Shown here one piece after another: positions 11,070 through 23,172 of a stretch of DNA of 64,000 nt. The notes beneath the pieces were generated by a model. That model was not told where the DNA came from, did no database searches, and saw only the letters and a list, made by a program, of their open reading frames with translations. Each line of letters opens with the position of its first letter. Positions within the stretch are counted from its first letter, which is position 1. A program made the position numbers and the translations under genes. The stretch lies in NCBI RefSeq assembly GCF_014851395.1, contig NW_024041150.1:52061779-52125778 (forward strand). Reading direction: 5' to 3'. The stretch is from Micropterus salmoides. Its lineage: Eukaryota > Chordata > Actinopteri > Centrarchiformes > Centrarchidae.

Positions 11070-13543
11070 ATGACGATAGCCTATCTCTCCTTTGACGACA
11101 GAAAGACATCTATCGTTTGCAATTATGCTTTATTTATACTTAACTGTACGATTTTCGTGAGGGGACGGCACTTTGCACCACCAGTAGGCCTAACTACAGG
11201 TGTCTCATGCACAATAAAGGCGCAGCTGCATAATAGCGTCAAAACCGGTTGATCAATATATCGTGCCAATCAGAGTTACCATTTACAATTACAGATTTTA
11301 ACCATCACTCCTCAGTGAACACTAAACACTGCAGAATTAATTCAGTGGAGCGGTTTTCTCAAATTGCTCCAGGAGATCTGATGGAGGTGCTGTGCGACAC
11401 CTGCTGGTCATTTTGTGCAAATCCTTTTCACGCACTTGCTGTTAGTTCAATGCTATCGATCTTCATAATATTGAGAACACTTTACTGTCCACAGTATTTA
11501 CTAAAATAAGCCTTAATCTGTAATGCTAAATAACAGAAATACCTTTGTTTAATTCATTACAGTTTAACAGCACCACAAACTACATGCTTCAGATCATACT
11601 GTTGAATCGCCACCTCTTAAAAACTGTTAATCTCTTAATCATGAAGGGAGATTTGTTTCATTATTTCAGTAGTTTTCGATAAACTGTCAACTAAATGTAT
11701 ATTTTGTGTAGACATTGCATCGTCTTAAGGCAAAGATGGAGAGCCACAGCAGTAATAGAAAGTCATTGGGAGAACCTTAATTTTGAAGAGTAGCCTGAAA
11801 CACAGACATAACTGGTAGAGCACACTATCCAATCAGAAGCAAGGGGTTGATAAGTCCCGCCCACCAATGAAAGGAAATAGAGTAATAAATGTGTTAATAA
11901 TGGAAAACGAGACATTGTGCTGAATTCATTTTTTTTGTTTTAATTAAAAAAAACAAAAAAATCAAACTGAATGTTGTTTTCCTTCTGGGTCCAAAATTCA
12001 AAAAACGGTTACAGATGCACCTAGCTAGTTCAAATATGGTCACATCCGGTGCCGCTGGTTGCAAAAAAAAACAAACAACAACATTGCGGCGCCCTATCGG
12101 CCAAACTCAAGGCATCTATGTCCACTTCTCATATACAGTCTATGATCCCAATCAACGTGAAACTGAGCGCAAATGCACAAGCAACATACCCCGCATTGGC
12201 TCCTCCCATAAATTACAATGCATATGACCATAAATACACCAGCATCAACTCCTGAGGTCCTTATTACAACAGCCAACACCCTCATCCGATAACAGAATCA
12301 GCTGTGTACGTTCCCCAACACCCAGTTAACTCATGACTGCGACGTTACAACCCAAACTCACGGCCCAACCAGAACAACAAACACACGTGTGTACATTTTC
12401 AGCTGAGGACTGCGGCTTACTTTGGCTAGCCTTCAACTCAATTATCAATCATGATTTCAGTTAAATGCCGGCTGCTTTCTGATCAGGTGCCGTCGTGCTG
12501 TTGCTGAGGCGACATCAGTTTCATTTTATGGTGGACAGAGGGTAACATTACAGAGTTGTTTTCTTTTAGCTTGAAATAATCCCATACTTTGCAAACAGTG
12601 TCATCATAATCATGTCGTGTTCACACAGCTTAAGCGAGATGTGCAACAGTAATAAATGTCCGTGTGAAACAGAGTGCTATATAGTTATATGGATTAAACA
12701 AAGCCTCGATGCAAAGAATTTGCGTCGATACATTTTAGTAATCGATTTAATTGATGAATTGTTTCAACCCTACTACAGATTGAGATGGAGAGTTTTGCTG
12801 AGTAGTGCAGGCAGAACTGTCTTGACCTCAACCCCTCCAAAACAAAAAGGAGCTGGTTGTTAACTTCCCCACTCTCTTAGTCAACAACCCACCAATAGAA
12901 AGGGTTTCTATTACAAATGATGTGTGTGTAGTATATTATGATGCGTTTCTGTAATGTGAACGGTACATGCACTGATGCTCAGCACAAATCAAGTTCCTAA
13001 AAGATAAATAAAATTCTTAGAGTTGAACTTTAGTGGAGCGGTTACAGCAACACTTATCACAACTGGAAAAATCCTGTCAACCTGGGTCTTGACAGCCAAC
13101 AACCAACCAACCCATAAGCAAGTTCTCATAATTCAGAAAAGCTCAAACTGCAAAGAAACTAAACCAGCTTCACAACCGTAAACAACTTTGTCAAACAAAC
13201 AAAGCATCAGACATTTTTAGAACTAAACATTTCAAACACAGGAAAGTTAAGCTTGGCTGTAAAAACAAAACAAGAACCCGTAAATCAGTTTGCTCTGCCT
13301 CCTGGTCATCACACTACGCCCACCTCAGCTTCCCCAAGGTGACAATACTTATTAATGAAGCTGGAAGCAGCTGTACTAAACCAGGCCCAAATAAAAGCAT
13401 CTCAGTAAACTTTCTGGCAGTGAAGATTATGGAGACCAAAATGACCATGGTAATCAATATCTCTGTATTGTTTTATCAAATATTAATATTTTAGTAGACA
13501 GGGCATAAGCGAGTATACAGTATATAGTACTCGCAGTATATAA
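11070..13543. other. Intergenic stretch, no gene seen
   Basis: AT-rich, with short chance open frames. MITE-like patches are visible near 12,000-12,130 (TCATATACAGTCTATGATC) and 12,690-12,780 (ATCGATTTAATTGATGAATTG). Nothing is supported as coding. Confidence 0.5.
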
Positions 13544-13848
13544 GGCCACATCCACACTACTGCATTTTTTGCACCTCCCGTCCAGTCTAAAAAGGCAAAA
13601 ATGAAGTTTGAAAACAATGCCAACCCCGTTTTGTGTTTTGAAACTCTGGAGGGTGTTTTAGTGAAGACGGGCACGATATTACACCGGCACGCGCATGTCC
13701 AGTGTAAGTGAACGGCCACTACATGTGCGTTTTCAGTTGTTTTAATGTAGAACTCTAACTCTAAACGCAGCTAAAACACTGGTGTGGACGGAGATCGTAT
13801 TTGTTTTAATTCTGTTTCTAAACTAAAGCAGAATAGTGTGGATGGGGC
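13544..13848. mobile_element. MITE with CCACATCCACACTA ends
   Basis: The left end GGCCACATCCACACTA pairs with the right end TAGTGTGGATGGGGC as an imperfect terminal inverted repeat. The element is about 305 bp, with no coding capacity and interior segments typical of fish MITEs. Confidence 0.7.
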
Positions 13849-14438
13849 ATAATATAAGAACATTTGTGCTTTGTTTCAGAAATAAATTGTATCTATTCCA
13901 AATGTTGTGTTTTATTTGAACAGATTTGTAAACAACATTGACTGGAAAAAGTTTGGATTATTTCTCACAGATACCTGATAGTAAACAAGGTGCAGTCAGT
14001 GTCTTTTAATGTCGTTAAAAGAATAATTCAGATATTACCCTGCTAATCATTACATGGTTAAACTTAACAGAGACATCAATAAAAACATTTTGACAAAACT
14101 TCAGCAGATTCATCATTGAACATATTTGTAAAGACTTTAATCGAAGTACACGGACCCTCGAGACTCTTCCTCGTGTCTTTAGTCTTGTGATGAATAATAT
14201 AATAATAACAATAATCCTTATTTGTAGAGCACTTTTCAAAAACAAGTTACAAAGTGCTTTAAAGTGTAAAGAATAATACAAAAAACAAGATAAGAGCATG
14301 AAAACATTGAAAAGACTAAAATACAGATTCATATAAAATTAGTAAAATACAATAAAATAAAAGGGATAAAATAAAGTTAAATAAGATCGGGAAAGGCTCT
14401 CCTATAAAAGTATGTTTTAAGAAGGGACTTAAAAGAGT

Positions 14439-16622
14439 TCACTGACTCAGCCGACCTGATTTCCTTGGTAGGCTGTTCCAGAGCCTCGGGGCCCTGACAG
14501 CAAACGCTCTGTCCCCTTTAGTTTTCAGTCGAGACTCTGGAGCAGACAGCAGACCTCTGCCCGAGGATCTCAAGGTACGTGCTGGTGTGTATGGGACTAA
14601 AAGGTCAGAAATATAACAAGGCGAGAGGCCATGAAGAGCTTTAAAAGTGATCAATAGAATTTTAAAGTCAATTCTAAAACATACTGGGAGCCAGTGTAAT
14701 GAAGCTAAAATAGGAGTAATGTGGTCATATTTCTTTGTTCTGGTTAAAAGCCTGGCAGCTGAGTTCTGGACAGTCTGGAGTCGATCAATAGATTTTTGGG
14801 TTAAACAGGTGAAAAGGCTGTTGCAATAATCCAGGCGTGATGAGATGAAGGCGTGTAAAATGGTCTCGGTGTCCTTAAAAGTTAACATTGATCGAATTTT
14901 TGCTATATTTCTAAGTTGATAAAAACATGATTGAACAAGCTTTGTGGTGTGCTGCTCGAAATTTAAATTACTATCAAACCAAACACCAAGGTTCTTTGCC
15001 ACAGGCTTAATGTGATTTACTAGGGAACCAGCAGATGGGATTATTTGATTTGCCATCTGCTGGGACCCGATGACCAGGATTTCTGTTTTGTCCGAGTTCA
15101 GCTGGAGGAAATTATTTGACATCCATTTTTTAACTTCACAAAGGCAGTTGGTTAAGTGAACTCAGCATTCCAGGGTCTGTGGATCTGACGGGCAAGTATA
15201 TTTGTGTGTCATCAGCATAAATATGAAAAGAATAATATGGATAATATTTTCCAAGGGGAAGCAGATACAAGGAAAACAAAATGGATCCTAAGACCGACCC
15301 CCTGAGGCACACCATATTTAACTGGACAGAACGAGGAGACATAGTTGTTTACAGACACACAAAACTTCCTATTTGACAGGTAGGATGAAAACCATTCTAG
15401 GGCAGTACCAGAGATCCCCACCCAGTGCCTCAGTCTGTCTAACATGATGTTGTGATCAATGGTGTCAAAAGCAGCGCTAAGGTCCAGGAGTACAAGGACT
15501 GAGCACATGCCTTCATCAGCAGACATTAAAAGGTCATTGGTGACTTTAAGCAGGGTAGTCTCAGTGCTGTGGTACTTCCTAAAACCAGACTGAAACTTTT
15601 CAAATAATTTGTTATTTTCCAGCATAGTGAGCAGCTGTTTGGACACAATTCTTTCTAGAATCTTTGCAATAAAAGGCAGTTTTGAAATTGGTCTAAAATT
15701 ATGTGGGAGGGAGGGATCTAAACCAGGTTTCTTTAAAAGTGTGTTCACGCAAGCTGTTTTAAAATAATCAGGGACACAACCAGTAGATAGGGAGCTGTTG
15801 AAAACAGAGATCAAATGGGGGCCAACAGAGTCTGTTACTTTCAGTAAAAACTTTGTAGGTATTACATCAAGTGGGCTGGAGGACACTCATTTGTGATACT
15901 GTTTTTAAAAGCTCAGACAAGTCGATGGGATAAAACTGGTTAAAACTCTCTTGTTGCTGGTGAGGAACCTCTGAGTAAGAGGCCGCGGGGGTAATAGAGG
16001 CTCTGATTGACACCACCTCATTGGTAAAATAAGATAAAAACAATTCACAGTCATCATTACTTCCAGCTGGGGCACAAGGAGGGGTTGTGTTTACCAGCTG
16101 ATACACAGTCTTAAACAGAAACCTTGGATTGTGTTTATGTGTAGTAATGAGTTCAGAAAAATAGTGTGTTCTCGCATCCTTAACCATGTTATTGTAGTTA
16201 ATTAATAAATCCTTCAGACTGAGGTAATGGACTTGGAGACTGAATTTTTTCCATTGGCGCTCTGCTTTCCTGCATTCCCTTTTTAGGCTGCAAATGCTGT
16301 CATTTATCCAGGGTTGCTTACTAGCTTTAGACGTAGGCCTAACCTTTAGAGGAGCAGTAATATTTAGTGACGACAAGCAGATATGATTGAAGTGATCGAC
16401 CAGATTGTTGGTGTTGGAATCAGACAGGTGTTGGCTTTGGCTCTGAAAGAATGCGCAAAACTTTGAAACACTTTGTTCATTAAACATGCGAGAACACACG
16501 GAGCTTGGTGAGGCGGCGTGAGTAACAGGCGAATCGCAGCTAAAAACAGTACATCTGTGGTCAGATATGGTCATGTCCACTAATTCCACAGAGGAAATGC
16601 TGACACCCAGGGTAAAAACCAA
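14439..16622 (-). pseudogene. LINE ORF2: endonuclease end, reverse transcriptase, C-terminal domain
   Basis: The product would nick target DNA and reverse-transcribe the element RNA at the nick. Segments appear in three frames. 15,867-16,622 holds the last endonuclease motif (TISDHRCTVF) and the linker. 15,212-15,886 holds the palm start (DLSAAFDTIDHNIM) up to YGVPQG. 15,136-15,342 continues in another frame with the catalytic HIYADDTQIYLP. 14,439-15,122 holds LNSDKTEILVIG, SSRLDYCNSLF and ILASLHWLPV. One extra G in the GGGGG run near 15,295 explains the shift after VPQG. Catalytic residues are still visible, but the chain cannot be made from one frame. Confidence 0.88.
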
Positions 16623-17243
16623 GTCCAGTGTATGACCACGGTTATGTGTTTGCCCTTTGAATGTTGTTTGAAGTTAAAAGAAGTGGCCATATTTAAAAAG
16701 TCAGTTGCATTAACATTGGTGGGGTCATCAACATGAATATTAAAATCGCCACAAAGAACAATTCTGTCATAATTTAAAACCAGAGTAGATAAAAATTCAG
16801 GAAGTTCTGATAAAAATCCTCCAGGCGGTTTTGAGGGGGGCGATAAATTATAACAAATATGATGCAGCGCTCCAACTTTAAGAGTGAGAACTTCAAAAGG
16901 AGTTAAATTCATCACAGCGTACTTGATGGCATTTTAAATTTTCCCTATACACGCTCACTAGCCCACCACCACGACCACTGACCCTCGGTCAACTAAAACA
17001 ATCATATTGAGGCGGACACAGTTCAGCTAGCTGGATATAGTCATTCATTTGCAACCAGGATTCAGTTAAAAACATAAAATCTAGATTTGCAGACAAGATA
17101 AAATCATTTAAGATAAAAGTCTTACTTGAAAGTGATCTCACATTGAAGAGAGCCATTTTAAATGAGTTTGTTCTGGGTGCTGGAGTTGGTGCAGTTGTCC
17201 TAATCCTTAAGAGATTACTAATATTTCTGTGTTGGATGTGCAC
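16580..17243 (-). pseudogene. LINE ORF2: apurinic-type endonuclease domain
   Basis: The first endonuclease block reads MALFNVRSLSSK, then FMFLTESWLQ with the metal-binding E. The second block reads IVLCGDFNIHVDD with the GDFN motif. Two frames are needed (16,989-17,243 and 16,580-16,915), and the minus-strand gap around 16,916-16,988 is degraded. Confidence 0.8.
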
Positions 17244-17410
17244 ATTTCGGTTTACTGGTTTATGCGTGATGATGAAAGGAATAGAAGTCTGTGGAACAGC
17301 GCTGGGAGCAGACGGCTTTACATGCCAGCAGGTGGAGACAGTTGTTTGTGGCAGTGAGGCAGAGATCTGTTCAGTGAGCGGTGGTGCGTCCAGGTGTGCT
17401 GCATGAATGA

Positions 17411-17900
17411 TTAGTCATTCAAGTCATGTGTGGACCAAACCACATGCTGTATGTGAGCAGCTAACATTTCTGAGCCCCGTTTGTTTGGGTGAAGTCCGTC
17501 TGTCTTAAAAAGAGACATTCTTTGCCAGAAAATATAAAAATTATCCACGTAACACACACGATGAGCCCTGCAGGCGGACTGGAGCCAGTCGTGGAGGCCA
17601 AGGAGTCTACTGAAGCGGCCAGCACCGCGACCAACTGTGGGAATGGGACCAGAGATAAAAACAGACTTTCCACACTGCTTTAAAAAGTTAAGAAGACGGT
17701 TAAAATCTGATGAATCTAGCTGTTTCATTTGTTTGAAAATGGACTATCACTCTTGTGATGGAGGACGGGAGCGACGGCATCAGGTCCTGGAGTTTTTTTT
17801 AAATGTCAGCCGTGGTGGCACCGGGTAAGCAGTGAGTGGTAGCGTTAAAGAAACGGATGTTTCTCGTTATGGAGTCAGCAATTATTAGTGTGGTTGGGAG
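17411..17900 (-). pseudogene. LINE ORF1: SGNH esterase-like region
   Basis: The frame 17,411-17,728 carries GKSVFISGPIPTVG and LFKTDGLHPNKRGSEMLA, which is the D-x-x-H block of SGNH hydrolases. Upstream, in another frame near 17,810-17,890, is LIIADSITRNIRFF, a match to the catalytic serine block. The two parts are separated by a frame break close to the run of eight T at 17,794-17,801. Esterase ORF1 proteins are known in CR1/L2-group LINEs, where they are thought to bind RNA or membranes. Confidence 0.75.
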
Positions 17901-18187
17901 AAAACAGGACGAGGAGAGGTTCATTTCCTGCAGTCAGAGCAGGTTAGAACGAAAATGATCTTCAGATCTATATAGTGACGTCTGTGATTGTCTCTGATGC
18001 TGTACGTCCTTTTGTTCTGTTTGTGTTTCAAAATTGACAGCAGAATCTATGTTCATTGATACTGCAGCTTAATGCAGCCCCAGCGCCCTCACAGACCTGA
18101 CGGGATGATGTGGAACACGTCACAGCAAGTTTGACTGGCGGTATTTTTTTTGTACATTTCTTTCTGAAAAAAATAAAAATAAACACA

Positions 18188-19045
18188 TTACAACAAACAG
18201 TTGTCTTTGTGATATTTATTAAAGTAAGAATAACAGAGTGATTCAGCTGAAGGGCAGAGCTCATACACCAGAGGGCTGTTAGAGAGTCTGACCCAGAGAA
18301 ACAGAGAAGACATTTAATGCTAGAGAATAATTGTGGAGTCCAACAGAAAAGCCTTTCTCAGCCTTGAGCCACAGTGGAAACTCCCAGAAGGGGAGTCGAT
18401 ATTGACTAACAGCTACATACAGCGTGCTAGCCTCGAGAATCCAGCTGCATTCTAACACTACCTTAGCTCACCTAATTAGCAAGGCTCCTTGCATGCTGGC
18501 TAACAACTTTTTTAAGCTGGGTCTCCAACATTGATAGCGTTGTGTTGGACAGACTTGTGCATCGGTGCTCCATGAGGGAGAGAGAGAGAGGTAAGGGTGA
18601 GTGAGAGAGAGAGAGAGAGGGTTCCATGAGGGAGAGGGACGGGTGAGAGGAAGTGCTGAACTAACGCGCTACGGCGCTCTGCAATCAAAATACGATTTTA
18701 AATAGGCTTAAAAAAAAACAAATCGACAATCAATCTGTGGCTGTCAGCCTTGATATTGTGGCGGGCCGCCACAAATAAATGAACATGTGGGAAACACTGC
18801 AAGTAAAATATATTTGTTTCCATTACAGTTCCCCCTTTGGCCGATCCATGGTCACATTGAGTTTATAAAAAAAAAAGTCAGTTCATCAATGAATGCTCTC
18901 ATCTTACCGTTTAAGTAGACACATCATTAGTAAACAAAAGAAATTAGCTTCAGCTGTTTTTGTAGAACAGAGACATTCTTGAGAAGTGAGCAAGCTAGGG
19001 AATCAAAACATATTTAATTTAAGCAGTTTTGTCAAAATCAAAGTT
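18188..19045 (+). repeat. Unclassified interspersed repeat X, copy 1
   Basis: It shares long stretches with 62,202-62,900: TTACAACAAACAG, GCTAGAGAATAATTGTGGAG, AAAAGCCTTTCTCAGCCTTG, ACAGTTCCCCCTTTGGCC, TCATCAATGAATGCTCTC and CAAAACATATTTAATTTAA. An AG-rich simple repeat near 18,583-18,620 interrupts it. No coding motif was found. Confidence 0.65.
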
Positions 19046-19828
19046 GCCACAAGATTCGACAGATGCATAAATTCGAGCACCTTTGCCATTGTGTTGATTT
19101 GAAAACCTGTAACTACCTAGCACTGATTAATTGGAACACACATTTGGTTTGGTGAGCTCATCAAGCCTTGAACTTCATAGGTGCATCCAATCATGAGAAA
19201 ACATATTTAAATTACAAGTTGTTGTTCTCTTTGACTCTCCTCTGAAGCGTGGCAACATGGGAGCCCCAAAACAACTCTCAAATGACCTGAAAACTAAGAT
19301 TGTTCAACATTATGGTTTAGGGGAAGGCTACAAAAAGCCATCGCGAGCTGTCAGTGTCCGTAGTGAGAAAATGGAAGACCACAGGCACAGTTCTTGTTAA
19401 GGCCAGAAGTGGCAGCCCACAGACCACCTCCAAAGACCTACAACATCATCGTGCTGCAGATGGTGTCACTGTGCATCGTTCAACAATTCAGCGCACTTGG
19501 CACAAGGAGAAGCTGTACGGGAGAGTGATATGGAAGAAGCCTTTTCTGCACACACACGCCACAGACAGAGTCGCTTGAGGTATGCAAACGCACATTTGAA
19601 CAAGCCAGCTTCATTTTGGAAGAAGGTGCTGTAGACTTATGAATGACACAGATTAAGTTATTTGGTCATAACATGAGTCGTTATGCATGGCGGCAAAAGA
19701 ATACAGTGCGAGCAAGACAAACACTTGCTACCCACAGTAAAAATTGGTGGAGGTTCCATCATGCTGTGGGACTGTGTGGCCAGTGGCGGTACTGGGAGTC
19801 TAAAGTTCAGGGTCGCATGGATTCCACT
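19046..19828 (+). pseudogene. Tc1-like transposase remnant
   Basis: The 5' non-coding region (ACCTGTAACTACCTAGCAC, GGTGCATCCAATCATGAG) leads to ATG at 19,257 and the start MGAPKQLSNDLKTKIVQHYG. Further pieces are in shifted frames: VRKWKTTGTVLVKARSG, TSKDLQHH, DGVTVHRSTIQRT, HLNKPASFWKKVL and LFGHNMSRYAWRQKNT. The active family protein is about 340 residues. Here stops, frameshifts and an absent C-terminus make it inactive, and the right end stops near 19,825 without an obvious inverted repeat. Confidence 0.88.
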
Positions 19829-19829
19829 C

Positions 19830-21050
19830 AATTATTAAAATTGTCATTTTAACCAGAACACAGGAAATTAAATGTTTAATGCTCAAACTGTTCATATAAT
19901 TCAGTTTGATTTCTTTTAAAATAGTCTTAAAATCATGTCTCGTTCTAGTGAACCCGATCTTGTGTCTTCTCATGTGACCCAAGTGTCTCGTCACACTACT
20001 AGGACCAATCGCAATGTTCACCCTCAGACTTTGAGCCGCATTCCCGGGAAGTCCACGAGGGCTTAAGGCTGTCCCGCTGTCAAATCGTCAAGTGCGTGAG
20101 TGCTCTCGCTGACATTTTGAGCCTTTCTTAAACCCTTTTTGAGCCCTTTTCGTAAGTCCGCATTTCTGCAGACTCTGCGTGAGGGAACTGCCCAGTTTAT
20201 AGCGGTATGACGCAAAACACGGGGGTTACCAGGGGAAGCCTGGAAGCAAAAAAATCACGTCAAATCCGCATAATAAAAGAAATATGGTGAACAAACAAGC
20301 ATCAACACCAACGCTGTAGCCTACATAGAACACATGAAGTCAGAGGAAAGCAATCACCTTATTACACACAGTTTATTCAATTATTTAACCGACAATAGTG
20401 CATTAATTATTGACAAAGGTTGATTGACATTTACCTCTCCTCTACTCTGTAGGACAAGAACTGCAATACCTAAAAATCTAGCTACCACTCGAAATAAAAA
20501 GTGTGCAACATGTTTCAGCGTCATCAAAGTAACATGATTATGGGGCAAAGGGCTGTCCCGTTCCTGTTTACAGAATTTTTGAGCCCTTGCAGCCTCTTGC
20601 ACTGAATCACTTTCGTCACAGCTGTACGGCTTCGGAAAGCCCAACCCGACAACATCTGCAATTATTCAGCACAACCCGAGCCCGACATCAACTTCAGCTG
20701 CCTGTCGCGCGCTTATTTTGGATATACGCACACATTGGCCTAAACACACTCCAATTTCTCACTGCTCTGCATGTTCAACGTCACGTGTATAGTAACGCAC
20801 AAGTAGCCTATGTTCCTATTGCTTAGGCTATTTAGAATATATTCAATACAACCATGCTGAATAATACTAATTTGTAAATTACTAGATGCCGGAGCGCCTG
20901 AAATGTGCCATCCGCCTAATTATTAAGTTACTACCAAATAATTAATTAGGCCTATTTAAATGCATGGCGTACCTGCACATTGTTTTAAAGGGTGATCAGA
21001 AACCATTATTAGCTACCAAACCTAATAGTAAATAAGGAAATCCATTAGAC
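19830..21050. other. Intergenic stretch downstream of the zinc-finger array
   Basis: No gene is recognised. Around 20,640-20,730 there is an AACCCGAGCCCGAC patch like the subterminal sequence of fish hAT-type elements. The 3' UTR of the minus-strand zinc-finger gene probably lies in the right part of this stretch; I cannot place its end. Confidence 0.4.
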
Positions 21051-23172
21051 TTACCCTATCAGGCTAGATGAAGTCTCGGATTTTATTTGTTGGTTTAAGG
21101 GCGCTGTGACGGAGCGTACTTTAGAGGTGCTGAAGCGGCGCGTCGGAACCCGACGGGCTTGCAGACCTCTAGTGTGAACGCGTTGATGCACCTTTAGACA
21201 ACCTGATGTAGTAAATGTTTTCCCACACTTTTCACACCAGTATGGTTTCTGCCCAGTGTGAGAGCGTCTGTGGACATTTAGATTACCTACTGAAGCAAAA
21301 GCTTTCCCACACTGGTCACAGCTGTACGGCTTCTCTCCTGTGTGAACGCGTTGATGCAACTTCAGCCTCTCTAATGCAGTGAAAGCTTTCCCACATTGAT
21401 CACATCTGTATGGCTTCTCTCCTGTGTGAATGCGTTGATGCAACTTCAGATAACCTGATGTAGGATAAGTTTTCCCACACTTTTCACACAAGTACGGTTT
21501 CTGTCCAGTATGAATGCGTCTGTGGATATTTAGATAACCTACTGAAGCAAAAGCTTTCCCACACTGGTCACAGCCGTACGGCTTCTCTCCTGTGTGAGCG
21601 CGTTCATGATACTTTAGACCACCTGATGTAGTAAAAGTTTTCCCACACTTTTCACACCAGTATGGTTTTTGTCCAGTGTGAAAGCGTCTGTGGACATTTA
21701 GATAACCTACTGAAGCAAAAGCTTTCCCACACTGGTCACAGCTGTACGGCTTCTCTCGTGTGTGAAAGTGTTGATGCAACTTTAAGTAACTTGATGAAGC
21801 AAAAGCTTTCCCACACTGGTCACAGCTGTACGGCTTCTCTCGTGTGTGAACGCGTTGATGCAACTTCAAATAACTTGATGAAGAAAAAGCTTTCCCACAC
21901 TGGTCACAGCTGTACGGCTTCTCTCCTGTGTGAACGTGTTGGTGCACCTTTAGCCGATCTGATGCAACGAAAGCTTTCCCACACTGGTCACAGCTGTATG
22001 GCTTCTCTCCTGTGTGAACTCGTTGGTGCACCTTTAGCCGATCTGATGCAATGAAAGCTTTCCCACACTGGTCACAGCTGTAAGGTTTCTCTCCAGTGTG
22101 AATGAATCTGTGCTTAGCCATCTTTCCCACACTGGTCACAGCTGCATGGTTTCTCTCCAGTGTGAATGAATCTGTGCTTAGCCAGGGCACGTTTTGTAGC
22201 GAAGGCTTTCCCACACTGGTCACAGCTGTAAGGTTTCTCTCCAGTGTGAGCACGTTGGTGGATTTTTAGGTCATGTGATCGAGTAAAAGTTTTCCCACAC
22301 TGGTCACAGCTGTACGGCTTCTCTCCAGAATGAACACGTTGGTGCACCTTTAGGTAACTTGAGTCAGAGAAAGCTTTCCCACACTGGTCACACCAGTACG
22401 GCTTCACTCCAGTGTGAACACGTTGGTGCACTTTTAACTGACATGATTTAGCGAAAGCTTTACCACACTGGTCACAGCTATACGGTTTCTCTCCAGTGTG
22501 AATGAATCTGTGCTTAGCCAGGGCACTTTTTGTAGTCAAGGTTTTCCCACACTGGTCACAGCTGTAAGGTTTCTCTCCAGTGTGAACACGTTTGTGCTCC
22601 TTTAGCTGATCTGATGTAGTGAAAGCTTTCCCACACTGGTCACAGCTGTATGGTTTCTCTCCCGTGTGAAGAAGTTTGTGTTTTTTTAGGTTACCTGATA
22701 AAGTGAAAGCTTTCCCACACTGGTCACAGCTGTGCGGTTTGTCTCCCGTGTGAACACGTTGGTGCACCTTTAGCTGACCTGATGCAGTGAAGGATTTCCC
22801 ACACTGGTCACAGCTGTACATGTCTCCAGTGTGAACTCTCTGATGAACCTTTAAATTTGCAGATGTTTTGAAGGATTTGTCACAGTGCTGACAGCTGTAA
22901 GGTTTCTCTCCAGTGTGAACACGTTGGTGCTCCTTTAGCTGATTTGATGTAGTGAAAGCTTTCCCACACTGGTCACAGCTGTACGGTTTCACTCCAGTGT
23001 GAACACGATGGTGCACCTTTAGCCGATCTGATGTAGTGAAAGCTTTCCCACACTGGTCACAGCTGTACATGTCTCCAGTGTGAACTCTCTGATGAACCTT
23101 TAAATTTGCAGATGTTTTGAAGGATTTGTCACAGTGCTGACATTGATGACGTTTGAGCCCATCTCTCCCTCT
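21051..23172 (-). CDS. C2H2 zinc-finger array protein, frame broken
   Basis: A nuclear DNA-binding type of protein with 24 tandem units of YSCDQCGKAF...LKxHQRVHTGEKP form, 23 of them complete. The exon begins at about 23,172 after a pyrimidine tract and ATATAG, with RGRDGLKRHQCQHCDKSF. Units 1-12 and the start of unit 13 read in one frame to 22,114. Unit 13 has lost a net 20 bases between 22,120 and 22,121 compared with its neighbour at 22,180-22,210. The other 11 units continue in a second frame to the stop at 21,051. The tail after the last finger is basic and Ser/Thr-rich. Units of the CQHCDKSF type occur twice (1 and 4). No KRAB, SCAN or BTB domain is seen. Either a truncated 13-unit product, a pseudogene or an assembly error is possible. 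Upstream exons are not certain; a candidate is at 34,014-34,106. Confidence 0.85.

Larger units (their letters stand above)
14194..17945 (-). mobile_element. L2/CR1-clade LINE with esterase ORF1, decayed
   Basis: A non-LTR retrotransposon on the minus strand. From 5' to 3' it has an ORF1 esterase region (17,411-17,900), an endonuclease (about 16,580-17,243) and a reverse transcriptase (about 14,439-15,890). The 3' end has the L2-type tail AAAGCACTTTGTAAC and TTTTTGAAAAGTGCTC, then an AATAAT-like short repeat near 14,194-14,215. The frame is broken at several points, so the copy is inactive. The 5' limit near 17,945 is my estimate. Confidence 0.88.

Noticed and set aside
20381..20826. Overlapping frames on both strands
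   Set aside because: They lie in a hAT-like CCCGAGCCCGAC patch and show no protein motif.
21662..22054. Repetitive 130-codon frame on the plus strand
   Set aside because: It is the antisense shadow of the zinc-finger array.
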